Assembly: GCA_002699125.1 (NCBI GenBank)
Contig: PABI01000088.1
Location: forward strand, 24,836 to 88,835
Origin: Anaerolineaceae bacterium
Lineage (GTDB): Bacteria; Chloroflexota; Anaerolineae; Promineifilales; Promineifilaceae
Length of the DNA: 64,000 nt
Direction: 5' to 3'
The notes under the pieces were generated by a model that searched no databases, was not told the origin of the DNA, and saw only the letters and a list, made by a program, of their open reading frames with translations. Of this stretch, positions 62,880-64,000 are shown piece after piece. Every line of letters begins with the position of its first letter. Positions within the stretch are counted from its first letter, which is position 1. A program made the position numbers and the translations under genes.

Positions 62880-64000
62880 CCACCAATCAACAATCACCCC
62901 AAAGCAACATCAAAAAATGGCGCATCTCCCGGCGCGGTTTTCTCATAGGCCTGGGCGCGACCGCAGCCGTGGCCGTTGGCATTCCCCTGGGCCTGCCGGC
63001 TGCCCGTCGGGCCATCGCCGACTACCTTTCCGCCAACGATCCATTCGGCGGCATCGCCGCCCCGCCCACCACCTGGTTTGAAGTCACGGCCGATAACCGC
63101 GTTCGCTTCTTTTCGCCCAAAGTAGAAATGGGCCAGGGGGTGCATACCGCTTTTGCCCAAATTGCGGCCGAAGAGCTGGAAGTTGAGTGGCAGCAGCTTG
63201 AGGTGGTGCAGGCCAGCACTGCCAAAGGACCGGGCGACGCCTTCGGCACAGCCAACAGCAACTCCGTTTCTAATAACTTTACGCCGATTCGTGAAGCAGC
63301 GGCTACCCTGCGCGAAATGCTGCGCCATGAAGCCGCCAGCCAGCTTGGCGTGGCCGCCACCACGCTCACTGTAACCGCCGGCCGCTTCACCGCCAGCGAT
63401 GACCCGACCAAAACGTTGACCTACGGCGAGATCGTAACCAATGCCGATGCGTCCAGCTGGGAAGTGCCCGACGAACCGCCAGCGCTTAAACCCGTCAGCG
63501 AATTTCGCTACGTGGGTCAAGCCATCCCCCGCGTTGATTTTGAGAGCAAGCTGCTGGGTGAGGCGCAGTTTGGCTACGACATGCGTCTGCCCAACATGCT
63601 GTACGGCGCGGCCGCCCGCCCCCGCACCATTGAAGGCAAGTTAAGCCGTGCCGCTGAGGGGGAAGCGGCCAGCAGTCCCGGCGTGGTGACGGTGGTGGCC
63701 CAGGACGATTTTGCAGGGGTGGCGGCCGAATCGCGCCAACAGGCATACGCCGGGGTAGCCAAAATGGATGTGGAATGGGACGACGGCCGTCTCTGGCAGC
63801 AGTCAGAGCTGGATGAGATCGTTACCGTAGGCAACGGTACGCGCGTGGTCATCCAAAATGAGGGGGACGTGGACGATTTTCTAACCGACGATGTGATTAC
63901 CGCCGAATTTCGCACGCCCATGGCCGCCCACGCCCATGTGGGACTCGCAGTCCTCAACATGCAAGTTCGACGCCACGAGGGTGCTTTCCGAGGAGAAGAT
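62876..64000 (+). CDS. iorB: Isoquinoline 1-oxidoreductase-type large subunit, copy 2 (runs off the window)
   Basis: The first 375 codons of a paralogue of the 60021 gene, open to the window edge. It has the same Tat signal (SRRGFLIG) and the collinear FSPKVEMGQGVHTAF and EGKLSR segments. Homology to copy 1 holds through AEFRTPMAAHAH (about residue 354) and then stops: copy 1 reads LEPQAALVD while this frame reads VGLAVLNMQV and continues unlike the family. The break at about 63944 coincides with a GGACTCGCAGTCC near-palindrome. Confidence 0.82.
   Translation, partial: MTTNQQSPQSNIKKWRISRRGFLIGLGATAAVAVGIPLGLPAARRAIADYLSANDPFGGIAAPPTTWFEVTADNRVRFFSPKVEMGQGVHTAFAQIAAEELEVEWQQLEVVQASTAKGPGDAFGTANSNSVSNNFTPIREAAATLREMLRHEAASQLGVAATTLTVTAGRFTASDDPTKTLTYGEIVTNADASSWEVPDEPPALKPVSEFRYVGQAIPRVDFESKLLGEAQFGYDMRLPNMLYGAAARPRTIEGKLSRAAEGEAASSPGVVTVVAQDDFAGVAAESRQQAYAGVAKMDVEWDDGRLWQQSELDEIVTVGNGTRVVIQNEGDVDDFLTDDVITAEFRTPMAAHAHVGLAVLNMQVRRHEGAFRGED

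Larger units (their letters stand above)
59..63790. repeat. Highly iterated octamer ACGGCCGT (HIP-like), about 99 copies
   Basis: Start positions counted by hand: 59, 2700, 2733, 2837, 2888, 4358, 4578, 6022, 6604, 6702, 7077, 7237, 7452, 9275, 9388, 9690, 10025, 10401, 11540, 11714, 12258, 12583, 12782, 12914, 14277, 14428, 14730, 15372, 16548, 17428, 18316, 19074, 20728, 21372, 22322, 23720, 24316, 25583, 26946, 27458, 27514, 27757, 28131, 28734, 29553, 29873, 30599, 30851, 31900, 32697, 33284, 33737, 34245, 34394, 34504, 35382, 35950, 37306, 37666, 38035, 38703, 39332, 39937, 40214, 40564, 41013, 41077, 41160, 43300, 43455, 45399, 46222, 46855, 47334, 47468, 47972, 48134, 48228, 48340, 48373, 48994, 50216, 50962, 51251, 51758, 52415, 52526, 54070, 54400, 54597, 55697, 58234, 58653, 59076, 60013, 60928, 61399, 62868, 63783. 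Many extend to AACGGCCGTT or GGAAACGGCCGTTTCC. A few may be missed. Confidence 0.9.

Noticed and set aside
59..63790. ACGGCCGT as a DNA-uptake sequence
   Set aside because: Uptake sequences are usually non-palindromic and longer; the perfect palindrome and presence in all codon phases fit a HIP-like word better, though uptake is not excluded.

Overview
The window reads as a stretch of chromosome from a GC-moderate (mid-50s percent by eye) bacterium with a large, accessory-rich genome. Lipoproteins with LLAAC-type lipoboxes, secreted beta-helix proteins, a CdaA/CdaR pair, T-box control of an amino-acid gene, a BCD-family (PucC-like) transporter, BrnTA and HicAB toxin-antitoxin pairs and a MalFG/amylase cluster together suggest Chloroflexota, probably an Anaerolineae-like lineage. 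That placement is inference from gene content, not a phylogeny. No rRNA, phage, insertion-sequence transposase or CRISPR array was seen; one tRNA (Leu, GAG) is present.

Layout. 0-9.5 kb: maltodextrin import (malF, malG), a secreted GH13 amylase lipoprotein, a very large VCBS/ASPIC plus di-haem cytochrome peroxidase fusion lipoprotein, and a cytoplasmic neopullulanase-like GH13 enzyme. 9.5-11 kb: a strong promoter, a T-box leader and asd. 11-18 kb: YerB-like lipoprotein, hybrid histidine kinase, FabH, tRNA-Leu, sugar-nucleotide epimerase and a membrane protein of unknown role. 18-25 kb: argF, a TPR protein, the c-di-AMP pair cdaA-cdaR, and der. 25-35 kb: acidic beta-propeller-like lipoprotein, THUMP methyltransferase, LppX-like lipoprotein, hicB-hicA, DUF4259, TerB-like protein, DEAD-box helicase, amidinotransferase-fold hydrolase and membrane proteins. 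35-43.4 kb: a paralogous pair of zinc-ribbon membrane proteins, a TetR/SDR unit, a MerR-like regulator, protoporphyrinogen oxidase and a BCD-type transporter. 43.4-54.6 kb: accessory genes (two secreted beta-helix proteins, small-molecule enzymes, EF-hand protein, BrnTA, a DddP-like M24 enzyme) separated by repeat-rich spacers. 54.6-64 kb: SDR/TetR cluster, YjbQ, and two tandem iorAB-type molybdenum hydroxylase gene pairs, the last running off the window.

The most striking signal is not a gene. The 8-bp palindrome ACGGCCGT occurs about 99 times by hand count (about one per 650 bp), against one or two expected by base composition. It lies in all three codon phases of genes (coding Thr-Ala-Val, x-Gly-Arg or Arg-Pro), in spacers, at the centres of long hairpins, in a promoter spacer and in the T-box leader. 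It resembles the cyanobacterial HIP1 phenomenon but with a different word. A compound intergenic repeat (octamer, CCTCCCGCAGG hairpin, octamer) appears built around it, and several further dispersed inverted repeats fill the spacers.

All coordinates were read by eye from the sequence. Family assignments come from motif recognition, without database searches.
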